Virus record (IMG/VR): IMGVR_UViG_3300044675_001585
Location: 1 to 24,157 of that record
Direction: 5' to 3' (one strand)
From: a virus
DNA: 24,157 nt
Shown here: in pieces, positions 11,547-21,123 of the stretch
How the letters are laid out: each line of letters starts with the position of its first letter
Numbering within the stretch: position 1 is the stretch's first letter
The notes under the pieces: model-generated
What the model saw: the letters and a program-made list of their open reading frames with translations, nothing else
Database searches by the model: none
Told to the model about the DNA's origin: nothing
Program-made: the position numbers and the translations under genes

Positions 11547-12067
11547 ACGAACTTCAAAAATTAGCTGATGATATTGCGCAAATGGCGATTGACGCCGTGG
11601 CGAATGAATGGAAAGCGCAAGGGCATAACTTGACAGGGGCAGCCATAAAGAATATGGAAACGGTAATACGATTCCAAACAAATGAATTAATCATTGAGGG
11701 CTATGTTCCAGAGTATATGGCAATCAATAACAAAGGGGTACTTGCAACAAAGATTCCTTATTACCCAGGCAGCGGAAATAAAACAAGCAAATATATTTCT
11801 GGCTTAATCGAGTACGTTAAAAAACGCATGGGGAAAAGTGACAAAGAGGCAAAGGGAATTGCTTTTGCCATTGCCTCAAAGCATAAAAAGGAGGGAATGC
11901 CAACGATTAAAAGTCAAAAGCATTCAAAGACGGGAAAGCGGACAGGCTTTATTGAACAGGCGTTGGAAAAGAAAGAGGCTGAAATGGCTGAGTTGATAAA
12001 CAGGGCGATTACATACAGTATTCAAACCACGATTGATACATTTTACAAATCAATACTTAACAGATGA
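11540..12067 (+). CDS. Putative tail completion protein (HK97 gp10-like)
   Basis: The 175-residue protein starts with a long amphipathic helix (LDELQKLADDIAQMAIDAVANEWK), followed by HNLTGAAIKNMETVIRF, a beta segment ELIIEGYVPEYMAI, a basic loop rich in Lys/Ser (GKSDKEAKGIAFAIASKHKKEG), and a C-terminal helix. A starting helix, the LTGA-type turn and a basic middle recall the gp10-like neck or tail-completion proteins. It overlaps its upstream neighbour by 7 nt and its downstream one by 4 nt. Assignment is by pattern and place only. Confidence 0.5.
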   Translation: MLDELQKLADDIAQMAIDAVANEWKAQGHNLTGAAIKNMETVIRFQTNELIIEGYVPEYMAINNKGVLATKIPYYPGSGNKTSKYISGLIEYVKKRMGKSDKEAKGIAFAIASKHKKEGMPTIKSQKHSKTGKRTGFIEQALEKKEAEMAELINRAITYSIQTTIDTFYKSILNR

Positions 12068-13266
12068 GTTACACGATAAACCCCGATACCATATCAAGCA
12101 GCCTTTACCCTGTGGCGTTTCGCTCTATTGAACCCTCAGCGGTGATTCAGCAGCAAATCAATGTTTACCTTGATGGAACGCTTGAAGGCTCATTCTTGGC
12201 GGCTCAAACGGGGACAAGTGGAACGTCGGCGGTGTTCGATACAAATGTTCAATCGTTCTTGATTACTCAGCTTGCACCAAAGACAAACGCGAAAACAAGT
12301 TTCTTCGGAAATCTTTACGGGTTCAGCCTCACAAATAATACCGACGTTATTTCATCATTGTATTGCACGGCTTTCAACCAAACGGTTAATTCATCGGGTT
12401 TTGTCGTTACCTCCACGGCTTCGCAAAGTAGCACCACGGCATACGTTTTGCCTTCCTTGTTTGTCGATGGGGAATATGACATGGGGGATTTTTATCAACC
12501 GTCGGCAAATCCTTTTTTATTCTTAACGCAAAGGAATGATTTTATTAAATGCAATTCCTCAGGTAACATATTTTTAAGTTACCTCGGGCGTGGCACAAAC
12601 GCGGCACAATTTGAGTTTTATTTAAAGTCTGGTTCTTCAGCCGTCACCATTGTTGACAATTTAAACTCCACGGCAACAAATGATTTATATTCTTTGTCCG
12701 TTGGTGTATCAAATATATTTGGAAACACTGCCATATTTCACGCTGGCAATTTTCCAACAAACCCAGATTTATACGATTATTACGACGTGTCCGTTGGCGT
12801 TTACTCAGGTGCATACACGCGCCTAAGCGAAAGGCAACGTATTTACATTTATCCTAATTGTGACGATAACATTGAGCTTCATTGGTTCGGAAAATATGGC
12901 GGCGCGGAAAGTTACCAGTTTACAGGCTTAATGATTGATAAGCAAACGAGCAACGCGGATACTATTAACCTTGCGCAAAGGTGGAACATTACCGCAAGTC
13001 CAAAGGCTAACACGTTTGATAAAAATGTTATTAAGGTTAATCAAAGGTCAAACAAAAGCAAGACGGTAACGGTGGCGGTAAGTCATGAGGATGCGTTGTA
13101 CATTGCCACAATGTTTAATTCCCCTGAGGTGTACATTATTGAGAATGGTAAATATGTTAACGTTACCATTGCCAACGGGGAGATAAACACGGATAACAAC
13201 AGGGCTACGGATATTGGTGTTACTTTTGAAATCATTTATCAAAATACGCCAGTCGCTCAGCTATGA
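12064..13266 (+). CDS. 400-residue beta-rich tail protein
   Basis: The protein is rich in Ser, Thr, Asn and aromatic residues and is almost wholly beta by appearance, with no signal peptide or membrane segment. It contains NIELHWFGKYGGAESYQFTG near residue 278 and ends in a beta domain with SHEDALYIATMFNSPEVYI. This looks like a virion protein of the distal tail region (distal tail or baseplate-type) and is paired with the large tail protein downstream. No receptor-binding domain is recognised. It precedes the tape measure, the reverse of the usual order. Confidence 0.6.
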   Translation: MSYTINPDTISSSLYPVAFRSIEPSAVIQQQINVYLDGTLEGSFLAAQTGTSGTSAVFDTNVQSFLITQLAPKTNAKTSFFGNLYGFSLTNNTDVISSLYCTAFNQTVNSSGFVVTSTASQSSTTAYVLPSLFVDGEYDMGDFYQPSANPFLFLTQRNDFIKCNSSGNIFLSYLGRGTNAAQFEFYLKSGSSAVTIVDNLNSTATNDLYSLSVGVSNIFGNTAIFHAGNFPTNPDLYDYYDVSVGVYSGAYTRLSERQRIYIYPNCDDNIELHWFGKYGGAESYQFTGLMIDKQTSNADTINLAQRWNITASPKANTFDKNVIKVNQRSNKSKTVTVAVSHEDALYIATMFNSPEVYIIENGKYVNVTIANGEINTDNNRATDIGVTFEIIYQNTPVAQL

Positions 13267-15698
13267 TAAAATTATTTATAAATAATCAAGAAGTCGATTT
13301 AAACCAAAAGGATGTTAATGTAACCATTGATTATTCGATTGAAAACATTGAACTTGGTAACATATCGGGCGCACATTCTAAAAGGAATGTAACATTACCC
13401 GGAACAAAGACAAACATTGAAATCTTTGAAAACATTGAGACGCCAAACGTCATTGTTACAAATGCTTACAAGTTACTTCCCGCACGGCTGGAGGCAAATG
13501 GCGTTCCAATTCTCACGGGAAAAGCACGGTTGGATTCAGGGGAATTAAATGCGATGAACCACGGATTCAAGGCGAATAATTACAAGGTCGCATTGATTGG
13601 AAACAATGCGGATTGGTTCGCCGACGTGGGTAATATCTTAGTCAGGTCATTGGGTTGGCAAGACATAACCGTTTCCACGGCGACGGTTAAAACCAATTAC
13701 AATCCATTGACTTCGGAACATTGTTTCATCTTGATGAAATGGAAAGCGTGGGAAAACGAAACGTACATTGTTGACAATGAGTTAACGCCTGCCATTTTCA
13801 TTTGGCAAATCTTGGAAAAGGCGTTTCAAAATAAAGGATACCAATTAAACAGTATTTTCAAAACCGATCCTTTCAGCCGCCTGATTATTCCCATGGGACT
13901 TAACTTGGATGCTGATTACATTGCGGACTTCGTAAACTTGAGGGCGTCAAATCCTTCGCCTTCATCCTTTGTTTATTCCTCAGGTGATTACGGGACGGTT
14001 GACATTGCATTCACAAACGAAACAACGTCACCCAACTTTGACACAGGAGGCAATTATTCAGGCGGCGTTTACACGGTCCCGATTAACGCCTTATATGAGT
14101 TGATCGCTGAGTTGAACGTTACCTTAACGGCTTCCATTGGTGACTTAAACCAATTCGCAGAACTGATTCTTTTCTTTGAGGTCAACGGAAACAACGTTTC
14201 AACGTATGATTTGACAAATGAAACCACGTTGAATGATTCCATTGCGCTTGAATTCCTGGGGGACTTGGTCGAAGGAGACAGCGTCCGCATGAGGCTGAGA
14301 TACGAAAACGTTACATTTAACCTTGTTATCGGTGGCTCATTCTCCGTGGTTGCACAAAAGGAAGGATTAGAGGAAGGAGAAACGGTAAACTTGGAATACA
14401 TTATACCTAATAGTTGGTATGTAAAGGACATTATTGCAGACCTTACAACCATTTTCAATCTTGCATGGGAGACAGACGTACTGAGCAAACAAGTGTACGC
14501 ATATCCAAAGGACAATTATACGGTGAGGTACAGGGCAAATGCCAGCGGCGCGATTACCCTTACTACCTTTGACGGCTTTTTTAAGGATACGAATAAGTAT
14601 GACTTGAATACCCGTGACATTGATGGCAGCGAATTAACCATTCTTGATAATTATAAGTCAAGTCAGGTACTGGCATACGCCACGGATGACGATACGACAA
14701 ACAAAGAGGAAGCAAGGCGCGGAGTTAACATTTACTCAGGCGGTTACAACTTCCCAGAGGACAGGTTTCCAAATGGCATTGAATTTCTTTATACAAAATT
14801 CTTTGCAAAAGCCATTCATATAAACGATGTGGCAATAACCACAGGTGGAACATACGGCGCACAGATGCCTCTTGTTTTCGGCGACGATTACAACACCGTA
14901 CCCGATGCTGAGCCCAATTATAACTTGGCGCCTCGTTTGCTTTATTATGCAGGCAGGCGAAGCGGCTTAGATGGATATGTTCGTTTGTTCGATGAGGCAA
15001 GCTCAGCGGCGTCGGCTTTTGATTTCCCTGCGGCTTTCATGGTAAATTACAATGACCCGAGCGGCGGTGATTTTAACCTTTCTTTTTCCGACGAAGTCAC
15101 AAATTATACAAATGTGATGCAAGGCGTTTTTAAAACCTTCCATCTTCAAACATATAAACGCATTGAACTTGGAAAGCAATATACGACCTTTGTCAAATGG
15201 GAAAACAAGGACATAACGCAACTGTCATTCAGACGAAAGGGAATGATTGGAAGTTCTAATTTCATCATTCAAGAACTTGAATACAATCCCAAATCCAATA
15301 GTCCAGCAAGAACGGTTATCTTATACGACGAAAAGCCAAATGTAAATGACCTTAACAAGGTTTCAAATACGATTACTTTGGCAGGCGCACCGCCTCAGGG
15401 TGGCACGGTGACAGGATCGGGAAGCGGCTTGGTTGGAGCAAATGGGGCAACGGTAAACATTCAGTTATCTTATACGCCGTTCCTTAACTCGATGACAAAC
15501 GTACTTGTATTACCGGTTAACTCAGGCATAACGCAGGTAAGTAACACGAATGCAAATGTACTTGTATTTCAGAACGGGCAAAAGTTGATACCAACGATTC
15601 AATATATTATTGGCGGCTCAACCATTGGAATAAACATTGATACCCATTACGATGGGGCAAATTATGAAGTTATTGTAAACGGAGTAACAAAAGGATAA
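13263..15698 (+). CDS. Large tail hub / tail-associated structural protein
   Basis: The 811-residue protein begins MIKLFINNQEVDL, and SIENIELGNISGAHSKRNVTLPGTK follows, a start typical of large tail proteins in Bacteroidota phages and prophages. The N-terminal ~200 residues alternate strands and helices (IFIWQILEKAFQNKGYQL), as in hub domains. The middle (240-380) is beta-sandwich-like with many Asn/Thr. The C-terminal region carries a glycine-rich stretch (APPQGGTVTGSGSGLVG) followed by a small beta domain. A role at the tail tip, joining tape measure, distal tail and receptor-binding parts, is inferred. No peptidase or lysozyme motif is seen. Confidence 0.6.
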   Translation: MIKLFINNQEVDLNQKDVNVTIDYSIENIELGNISGAHSKRNVTLPGTKTNIEIFENIETPNVIVTNAYKLLPARLEANGVPILTGKARLDSGELNAMNHGFKANNYKVALIGNNADWFADVGNILVRSLGWQDITVSTATVKTNYNPLTSEHCFILMKWKAWENETYIVDNELTPAIFIWQILEKAFQNKGYQLNSIFKTDPFSRLIIPMGLNLDADYIADFVNLRASNPSPSSFVYSSGDYGTVDIAFTNETTSPNFDTGGNYSGGVYTVPINALYELIAELNVTLTASIGDLNQFAELILFFEVNGNNVSTYDLTNETTLNDSIALEFLGDLVEGDSVRMRLRYENVTFNLVIGGSFSVVAQKEGLEEGETVNLEYIIPNSWYVKDIIADLTTIFNLAWETDVLSKQVYAYPKDNYTVRYRANASGAITLTTFDGFFKDTNKYDLNTRDIDGSELTILDNYKSSQVLAYATDDDTTNKEEARRGVNIYSGGYNFPEDRFPNGIEFLYTKFFAKAIHINDVAITTGGTYGAQMPLVFGDDYNTVPDAEPNYNLAPRLLYYAGRRSGLDGYVRLFDEASSAASAFDFPAAFMVNYNDPSGGDFNLSFSDEVTNYTNVMQGVFKTFHLQTYKRIELGKQYTTFVKWENKDITQLSFRRKGMIGSSNFIIQELEYNPKSNSPARTVILYDEKPNVNDLNKVSNTITLAGAPPQGGTVTGSGSGLVGANGATVNIQLSYTPFLNSMTNVLVLPVNSGITQVSNTNANVLVFQNGQKLIPTIQYIIGGSTIGINIDTHYDGANYEVIVNGVTKG

Positions 15699-18634
15699 TG
15701 GCACAAGTAATAGGTTTTCAAATACAAATAGACGGGCTTGGAAAAACGGTTGAAACGGCAACGGAGTTGAAAAGAGCCATTGCCGACGTTAACGCGGAGC
15801 TAAAGAAAACAACGGACGTTCAAGAAATCAAGAAACTTGAAACAAAGTTGGTTGACTTGAAGGCAGCGCAAATGGAAGTCAACAAAGTTGTTAAGGAGCA
15901 AATCAAAAGCCGCAACGAAGAAATAACCGCAACCGACAAAGCCAATGGAGCTTATCGCAAGTTAAGCAAGGAGTTGAATGATCAGCGCAACCGATACAAG
16001 GACTTGGCGGCGGCTGAGCAGGAATCAAGTCAGGAGGCAAAAGATTTATTGGTAAGTATCAATAACCTTGATAAAAAGCTAAAAGGCATTGATGCCACGG
16101 TTGGGCAATTCCAAAGAAACGTCGGCGGTTATACTGAGGCATTGGGGCAATTCTTTCCAAAACTTGGGGGAACATTGGGACAAGTGACGGGTACAATAGG
16201 CGGTTTATCTCAGGGAATAAATGGATTAACTCAAACCACAGGAGCATTTAATAAATCGCTTGGCGCCATTGGAATAGCATTAACCCTATTTAGTGGCATA
16301 TCTGAAATATTTCAAAGTATAAATGAATCGGTTGCCGAAACAAAAGAACTTTCTAATCAGGTGGCAGCGTTTACGGGTGCGACGGGAAACGTTTTAACCG
16401 ACTTTGTAAGCAAGTCAAAAGCAATATCAACAACATATAAAAAAGATGTAAACGACATAACCGTTGCAGCCAACGCGGCAAGTAAATCATTAGGCATTGG
16501 TTTTAATGAGGCATTAGACGCGATTGAGGCAGGATTTAGAAAGGGAGCGGATAGTAATGGGGAGTTCTTAGATAACCTAAAAGAATATCCAGCGCAATTT
16601 GCGGCGGCTGGATTAAGTATTAAAGATTATTTAGCCATTTCAATCGAGGCGGCAAATCAGGGTATTTATTCAGATAAAGGCTTGGATGTTGTAAAGGAAT
16701 TTGGATTAAGAATTAGGGAGCAAACAAAGACTTCAAAAGATGCTTTAGTGGGTGCATTTGGCGAAGAATTTACAGGTGAATTATTTGAGAATTTAAACAA
16801 CGGCTCAATTACAACCGCCGAAGCCTTATCGTTGGTTAGCGGTAAAATGGGTGATACTGAGGTTGCAGGCGATAAATTACAAACGGTTATCGCAGACGTT
16901 TTCGGTGCAGCTGGAGAAGATGCTGGGTTGGCGTATATTCTTTCGTTGGAAAAGATTTTAAAAAATACCGACGATATAACAAAGTCAACAAACCAATATC
17001 AAACACAACAAGAAATTCTTTATCAAACAAACTTAGATTTAGAAGCAAGTCAATCAGAATTAAATGAATCATTCACAAAGTTTGGAGGAGAATTTACAAT
17101 TATATCCTCTAAAGCAAAGATATTTTTTAACAATCTATTAGGTGGTTTACTTGATTTTGCCAATGAGTTTCCTGCAACCTTAAAAGCCATGGGGGCAGGG
17201 TTAACAACATTTTTTACGACGGGAAGCATAAGCGGTGCATTAAAAGCAAATCGAGATGTATTTAGAGCCGAAAAACAAAAAATAGATAAGGAAGATAAGT
17301 TAGCTATTGAGAAAGCGGAAAAGGATCGGATTGCACTTGAAAAGCAAAACGCCGAAGAACAAAAGAAAAGGTTAAAAGCCCAAAATAAAGAATTAAGCAC
17401 CACGGCAAATAAAGGAGGTAAGGACGTGGCTAAGTCCTTCACCGAAGGTTCACTTGCAGAACTTGAAAACCAACGTTCAGAATTACAAAGCGCGTTTTCC
17501 AACGCCGTGGTTGGCTCAGGAACACAGAAAGAACTTGCGGTAAAGTTGAACGCGATTAATAACCAAATTAAAACGGCGGTTGAAGAACAAAATCAAATCA
17601 TAGCCGATGCGTCACGGGGTAACTTGCTTAAAAATCTTCAGGATGCCCAGCAACTTGCAACGCTTCCATTAACAACAACTCCTTTAAAAAGTGTAAAGGC
17701 TTCCGATTTAGCAAAAAAGGAAGCCGACGATTTACAAAAAGTTTTTCAACAGGTAATAAAAAACTCAGACGATTTTAGAAAAAAGGAAGCCGATGCAACG
17801 GCTGAATTTTACGAGGAAAGGCAAAAGAAAGTTGAACTTTATTTACAAGGCGCAACGGCAATAACCGACCTTTTCTCCACGATTCAGCAAGCAAGGTTTA
17901 AAAAGGATACAGATTTATTAAATGAGGAAATACAAAAGACAGAGGAAAATATTACAACGCTTGAGTCAAAAGCAGAAAAAGCAACGGGCTTAAAAAAGAA
18001 GCGATTAGAAAAAGAAATTGTTCAAGAAAAAGCATTGTTGGAAGCAAAGAATAAACAAGCCGAAGCATTGCAATTAAAAGCGGCGAAGGCTGAAAAGAAA
18101 ATAGCCATTGTTCAATCAATCATTCAAGGAGCGTTGGCGGTTCAACGCGCTTTAAATTCATTCCCGTTCCCTCCATTATCCACGGGTCAAGCCATTGCCG
18201 CAGGTGTTTTCGCGGGAATACAAACGGCGACGATTATCGCCCAGCCCCTTGCTGAGGGTGGCGTTGTCACAGGGCAACGGGTGAATCAAAAGCAAAACAT
18301 ACCAACGCGGTCAAATGGTGACAATGTTCTTGCGTATGTTAAACGTGGTGAGGTTGTATTGAATCAACGTCAACAAAGTTTATTAGGCGGTTCTCCCACT
18401 TTCAGGAAACTTGGTATTAAAGGTTTCGCAGAAGGTGGCATGGTTCCACCGATTAACCCACCGATACAAGGCTTGGGCTTACAGGGTAACATGAACGAAT
18501 TTTTGCAAGTCATGGAGGCAAAGACGGACGCGATAAACAACAGGATAGACAGGTTGCAAGCATACGTTGTAAGCGAAGATATTGCGCGCGATCTCGCTGA
18601 GGGAAATAAATTGAAAATAAACGCCACTTTATAA
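15698..18634 (+). CDS. Tail tape measure protein
   Basis: This is the longest gene in the window (978 residues). Residues 10-140 form coiled coil (KRAIADVNAELKKTTDVQEIKKLE and following). A glycine-rich hydrophobic stretch (GGTLGQVTGTIGGLSQGINGL, then SLGAIGIALTLFSGI) lies at about 157-205. Further coiled coils lie at about 530-570 and 720-800 (KAEKATGLKKKRLEKEIVQEK). Residues 805-860 carry a second hydrophobic segment (AIAAGVFAGIQTATIIAQPLAEGG) and then the VLAYVKRGEVVLNQRQ region common near tape-measure C-termini. The protein sets tail length and travels into the host envelope. At about 1.5 angstrom per residue the tail would be near 145 nm. TAATG start. Confidence 0.88.
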   Translation: MAQVIGFQIQIDGLGKTVETATELKRAIADVNAELKKTTDVQEIKKLETKLVDLKAAQMEVNKVVKEQIKSRNEEITATDKANGAYRKLSKELNDQRNRYKDLAAAEQESSQEAKDLLVSINNLDKKLKGIDATVGQFQRNVGGYTEALGQFFPKLGGTLGQVTGTIGGLSQGINGLTQTTGAFNKSLGAIGIALTLFSGISEIFQSINESVAETKELSNQVAAFTGATGNVLTDFVSKSKAISTTYKKDVNDITVAANAASKSLGIGFNEALDAIEAGFRKGADSNGEFLDNLKEYPAQFAAAGLSIKDYLAISIEAANQGIYSDKGLDVVKEFGLRIREQTKTSKDALVGAFGEEFTGELFENLNNGSITTAEALSLVSGKMGDTEVAGDKLQTVIADVFGAAGEDAGLAYILSLEKILKNTDDITKSTNQYQTQQEILYQTNLDLEASQSELNESFTKFGGEFTIISSKAKIFFNNLLGGLLDFANEFPATLKAMGAGLTTFFTTGSISGALKANRDVFRAEKQKIDKEDKLAIEKAEKDRIALEKQNAEEQKKRLKAQNKELSTTANKGGKDVAKSFTEGSLAELENQRSELQSAFSNAVVGSGTQKELAVKLNAINNQIKTAVEEQNQIIADASRGNLLKNLQDAQQLATLPLTTTPLKSVKASDLAKKEADDLQKVFQQVIKNSDDFRKKEADATAEFYEERQKKVELYLQGATAITDLFSTIQQARFKKDTDLLNEEIQKTEENITTLESKAEKATGLKKKRLEKEIVQEKALLEAKNKQAEALQLKAAKAEKKIAIVQSIIQGALAVQRALNSFPFPPLSTGQAIAAGVFAGIQTATIIAQPLAEGGVVTGQRVNQKQNIPTRSNGDNVLAYVKRGEVVLNQRQQSLLGGSPTFRKLGIKGFAEGGMVPPINPPIQGLGLQGNMNEFLQVMEAKTDAINNRIDRLQAYVVSEDIARDLAEGNKLKINATL

Positions 18635-18898
18635 ATGTGTAATTGCATGAAGACAGATAGCATTTGGGGAGAGCTTGGTTCACGGATTCCAGAGGAATAC
18701 AAGGCGCAGGTTATCGCCACGGTTAATAGGACTTACAGGGTGTTAAGCATTGACCCGAACGACATGGATTATTTATTTAATATTTATAACAATTTTGTCA
18801 ATCATTACGAGCCTGAGCGGCGTAATTGTCCCGCGTGTCGTACAAAAGTAGTTGGTAAAATGAGGCAAATAGTAAATTATTGGAACGAAAATGGATGA
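18635..18898 (+). CDS. 87-residue protein with possible zinc-binding cysteines
   Basis: The protein follows the tape measure without a gap and begins MCNCMKTDSIWGE; a second start at Met5 is possible. It has Cys2 and Cys4 near the N-terminus and CPAC near residue 70 (RRNCPACRTKVV), which together could bind one metal ion. The rest is helical. It overlaps the next ORF by 8 nt. No family is recognised, and a zinc site is a suggestion from cysteine spacing only. Confidence 0.6.
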   Translation: MCNCMKTDSIWGELGSRIPEEYKAQVIATVNRTYRVLSIDPNDMDYLFNIYNNFVNHYEPERRNCPACRTKVVGKMRQIVNYWNENG

Positions 18899-19241
18899 AT
18901 TTGAAATGATTAACGGTGATTTATTACAGGATTTTACGCATGAAATCCTGAATAAATACAGTGCATTTTGCCAAAAGGAAGGTATTATTCCCAGCTTTTT
19001 TCATCTTATTTCCTTCCTCGTTAAAACCGACGTGGTGAAGGAAAAGACGGTGGCGAAATATATGGTTATGCACCTTTACCCAAATAGCCTTTATTCAAAT
19101 GATTCAAAGATGGATGCCATGATGGAAATAAGCATACGAACGGGTATTTCAAAGAAACACGTTTATAACATGGTGCAGCATCCTGAAAGGTTTGGTTTTC
19201 AAATCAAGCAAAAAAGAAAAGATAAAAACAAGACCGAGTAA
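18891..19241 (+). CDS. 116-residue helical protein with possible C-terminal HTH
   Basis: The protein is helical. Residues 78-100 (MEISIRTGISKKHVYNMVQHP) have the look of a helix-turn-helix, and the end is strongly basic (KQKRKDKNKTE). A DNA-binding or assembly role is conceivable. It lies between tail and head genes, joined to the previous ORF by an 8-nt overlap and followed by the only sizeable gap (26 nt, AT-rich) in this region. No family is recognised. Confidence 0.6.
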   Translation: MDEFEMINGDLLQDFTHEILNKYSAFCQKEGIIPSFFHLISFLVKTDVVKEKTVAKYMVMHLYPNSLYSNDSKMDAMMEISIRTGISKKHVYNMVQHPERFGFQIKQKRKDKNKTE

Positions 19242-19267
19242 TTTTGTAAATAAATTATTTTTATTTT

Positions 19268-20650
19268 ATGACATACGCCGATTATCCAGATGCTGCAAAG
19301 AACAACGCACGACGCGCACTCGACCACAAAGAAAAGAATGGGTCAGACTGCGGAACGCTTGTCGGCTGGCAACGGGCAAATCAAATTGCCAATGGTGAAG
19401 GCTTATCGGAAGAAACGGTGCAACGTACTTATTCATTTTTAAGTCGCGCGGAAACGTATGACCAGGGCAAATACTTTGATGAAGATGGAAAAGAACAGTG
19501 TGGAAGCATCATGTTTGACGCATGGGGCGGAAGTGCTATGAAGGTTTGGGCGGAAGCAAAATACAAGGCGATACAAAAGGACAAAGAAAAAAACATGGCA
19601 AAAGTAAGTATAGATATTTTAGGGGAAATTTCGGAATCGGTTAATTCTTACAACTCAGTAAGAACCAAAATTAACCAGGCGAACGGGCAGCCAATTAATT
19701 TAACGATATCCTCAGGAGGTGGCAGCGTCACCGAGGGAATGGGTATTGCTGACTTAGTGGCTAATTACCCAGAAGAAACCACGGCAACAGGAATCGGCTT
19801 GGTAGCAAGCATTGCAACGGTTGTATTGTTGGCAGCGGATAATGTTAAAATGACGGAAAATGCTTTTATGATGATTCACCGACCTTGGAGTTACACGATG
19901 GGTAACGCCGACGAACTTGAGGCAACGGCTGAATTATTGGACAAAATGGAAGCAAAGTTACTTGACATTTACACGGCTTCGGTTATTAAACGCAAAGGAG
20001 ACCAAAAGAACCTAAAAGAAATTATTACAAATATGATGGCAGCTGAAACTTGGCTGACCGCTCAGGAAGCATTAGAATTTGGCTTCATTGATGAAATTGT
20101 TAAAGTTGGCGAAAAAAACATAGATATGTTACCGTTGCAAAATAGCCTAAACAAGTTCTTGAATGTACCTGCCGCATTATTAACAAACACAAAAAAAGAA
20201 GATGAAATGGGTAGTTCTATTTTAGAAAAAATCAAATCCCTTCTTAATAGCATAGACGAAACTCCACCCGTGGAAAATGTTATTGAGGAGGAGGAAAAAG
20301 TAATTGAGGAGCCTGAGATGGATGAAGTTGAAAAAGCTATTTCCATGTTAAAGGAAAAAGGTTACATTGTAATGTCACCAGACGAAATGGATGCCATTAA
20401 CTCAAAGCAAAAAGAGGAAATGGAATCCATGTACAAAAAAACCGATGAACAAAAGAACTCAATCAATGAAATTGAGGCGGTTCTTGAAACATTGGGAAAT
20501 GAATTGGTTGCACTCAGGGCGCAAGTAAAAAAAGGCGTTGGACTTCCTTCGGGCGGCTCAGCCCACGAAAAGGTTCAAGAAACAAAAGCGAAATCGAGTT
20601 ACTTTGATTCTTTCGCTTCATTAGTTCAAACTAAAATTTCACAAAGATAA
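19268..20650 (+). CDS. Head maturation protease: N-terminal phage domain, ClpP-like (S14) domain, scaffold-like tail
   Basis: The 460-residue protein has three parts. Residues 1-100 (AKNNARRALDHKEKNG, DCGTLVGWQRANQIANGEGLS, MFDAWGGSAMKVWAEAKYKA) form a domain I know from phage head-protease proteins. Residues 110-285 are ClpP-like: GGGSVTEG (150-157), catalytic Ser181 in LVASIAT, His204 in MMIHRP, and AAETWLTAQEALEFGFIDE (258-276). The ClpP aspartate is not at its usual place; this is common in phage relatives. Residues 305-460 are acidic and coiled coil, as in scaffolds. It processes or scaffolds the prohead. An internal ATG (19595, Met110) after an A-rich run could start a shorter protease. 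Confidence 0.85.
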   Translation: MTYADYPDAAKNNARRALDHKEKNGSDCGTLVGWQRANQIANGEGLSEETVQRTYSFLSRAETYDQGKYFDEDGKEQCGSIMFDAWGGSAMKVWAEAKYKAIQKDKEKNMAKVSIDILGEISESVNSYNSVRTKINQANGQPINLTISSGGGSVTEGMGIADLVANYPEETTATGIGLVASIATVVLLAADNVKMTENAFMMIHRPWSYTMGNADELEATAELLDKMEAKLLDIYTASVIKRKGDQKNLKEIITNMMAAETWLTAQEALEFGFIDEIVKVGEKNIDMLPLQNSLNKFLNVPAALLTNTKKEDEMGSSILEKIKSLLNSIDETPPVENVIEEEEKVIEEPEMDEVEKAISMLKEKGYIVMSPDEMDAINSKQKEEMESMYKKTDEQKNSINEIEAVLETLGNELVALRAQVKKGVGLPSGGSAHEKVQETKAKSSYFDSFASLVQTKISQR

Positions 20651-21111
20651 TGGCAACAGCAAACGTTAATGGTTTTCTCGATAGCAATACATACGTCGGG
20701 CAAAACAGTTTAAACCGCACCAACCCGTATGCCAACGCGCAAGGGATAAACGCGGAGCAATTATACGGAATTGATACCTTCGAGGATCGCATTCCCGTTT
20801 CCTTCACTTATGGCACTTCCACGGCTGGCAATCGCTTGAGCATTGCACCGTTGACTGGTGTAACAAGTGCAAGTGATTTTTACAAGGTTACCGTGATGGA
20901 TGAATCAGGTAACGAGGCATACGCCAACTGGCAATCCTCAGCACCAACGGCAATTTTACAGATAGCAACCACGGCGTTGAACAAAGGCAACGATTGGAAG
21001 GTGTTATTTGCAACGGCAGCGGCTGGAGCAAAGACCGAGTTTTCATTTGTGATTGAGGATTCATTGGTTTTAACCAATACGTCTGCAACTATTTCTTACC
21101 CAAATCTTTAA
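20650..21111 (+). CDS. Putative capsid decoration or small head protein
   Basis: The 153-residue protein lies between protease and capsid genes, the place of decoration proteins (lambda gpD-like). It begins MATANVNGFLDSNTYVGQN and has a beta-rich body with Ala/Thr/Gly (IPVSFTYGTSTAGNRLS, DFYKVTVMDESGNEAY). No sequence motif proves the role, and a small capsid-associated protein of another kind is possible. TAATG junction with the protease. Confidence 0.55.
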   Translation: MATANVNGFLDSNTYVGQNSLNRTNPYANAQGINAEQLYGIDTFEDRIPVSFTYGTSTAGNRLSIAPLTGVTSASDFYKVTVMDESGNEAYANWQSSAPTAILQIATTALNKGNDWKVLFATAAAGAKTEFSFVIEDSLVLTNTSATISYPNL

Positions 21112-21113
21112 AA

Positions 21114-21123
21114 TTAAAAACAA
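21114..21123 (+). promoter_or_regulatory. A-rich translation start region of the capsid gene
   Basis: TTAAAAACAA directly precedes the capsid ATG. The same word with one change (TTAAAAACGA) precedes the next gene's ATG. A-rich upstream sequence drives strong translation in Bacteroidota, fitting the high demand for capsid protein. Confidence 0.55.

Noticed and set aside
17050-17502. Leftward ORF of 150 codons inside the tape measure gene
   Set aside because: It is a shadow of a Lys/Glu/Ala-rich coiled-coil coding region; composition and position give no independent support.
19239-19246. TAATTTTG as a promoter before the head protease
   Set aside because: It matches TAnnTTTG, but there is no -33 TTG at a proper distance, and such words are frequent in AT-rich gaps.
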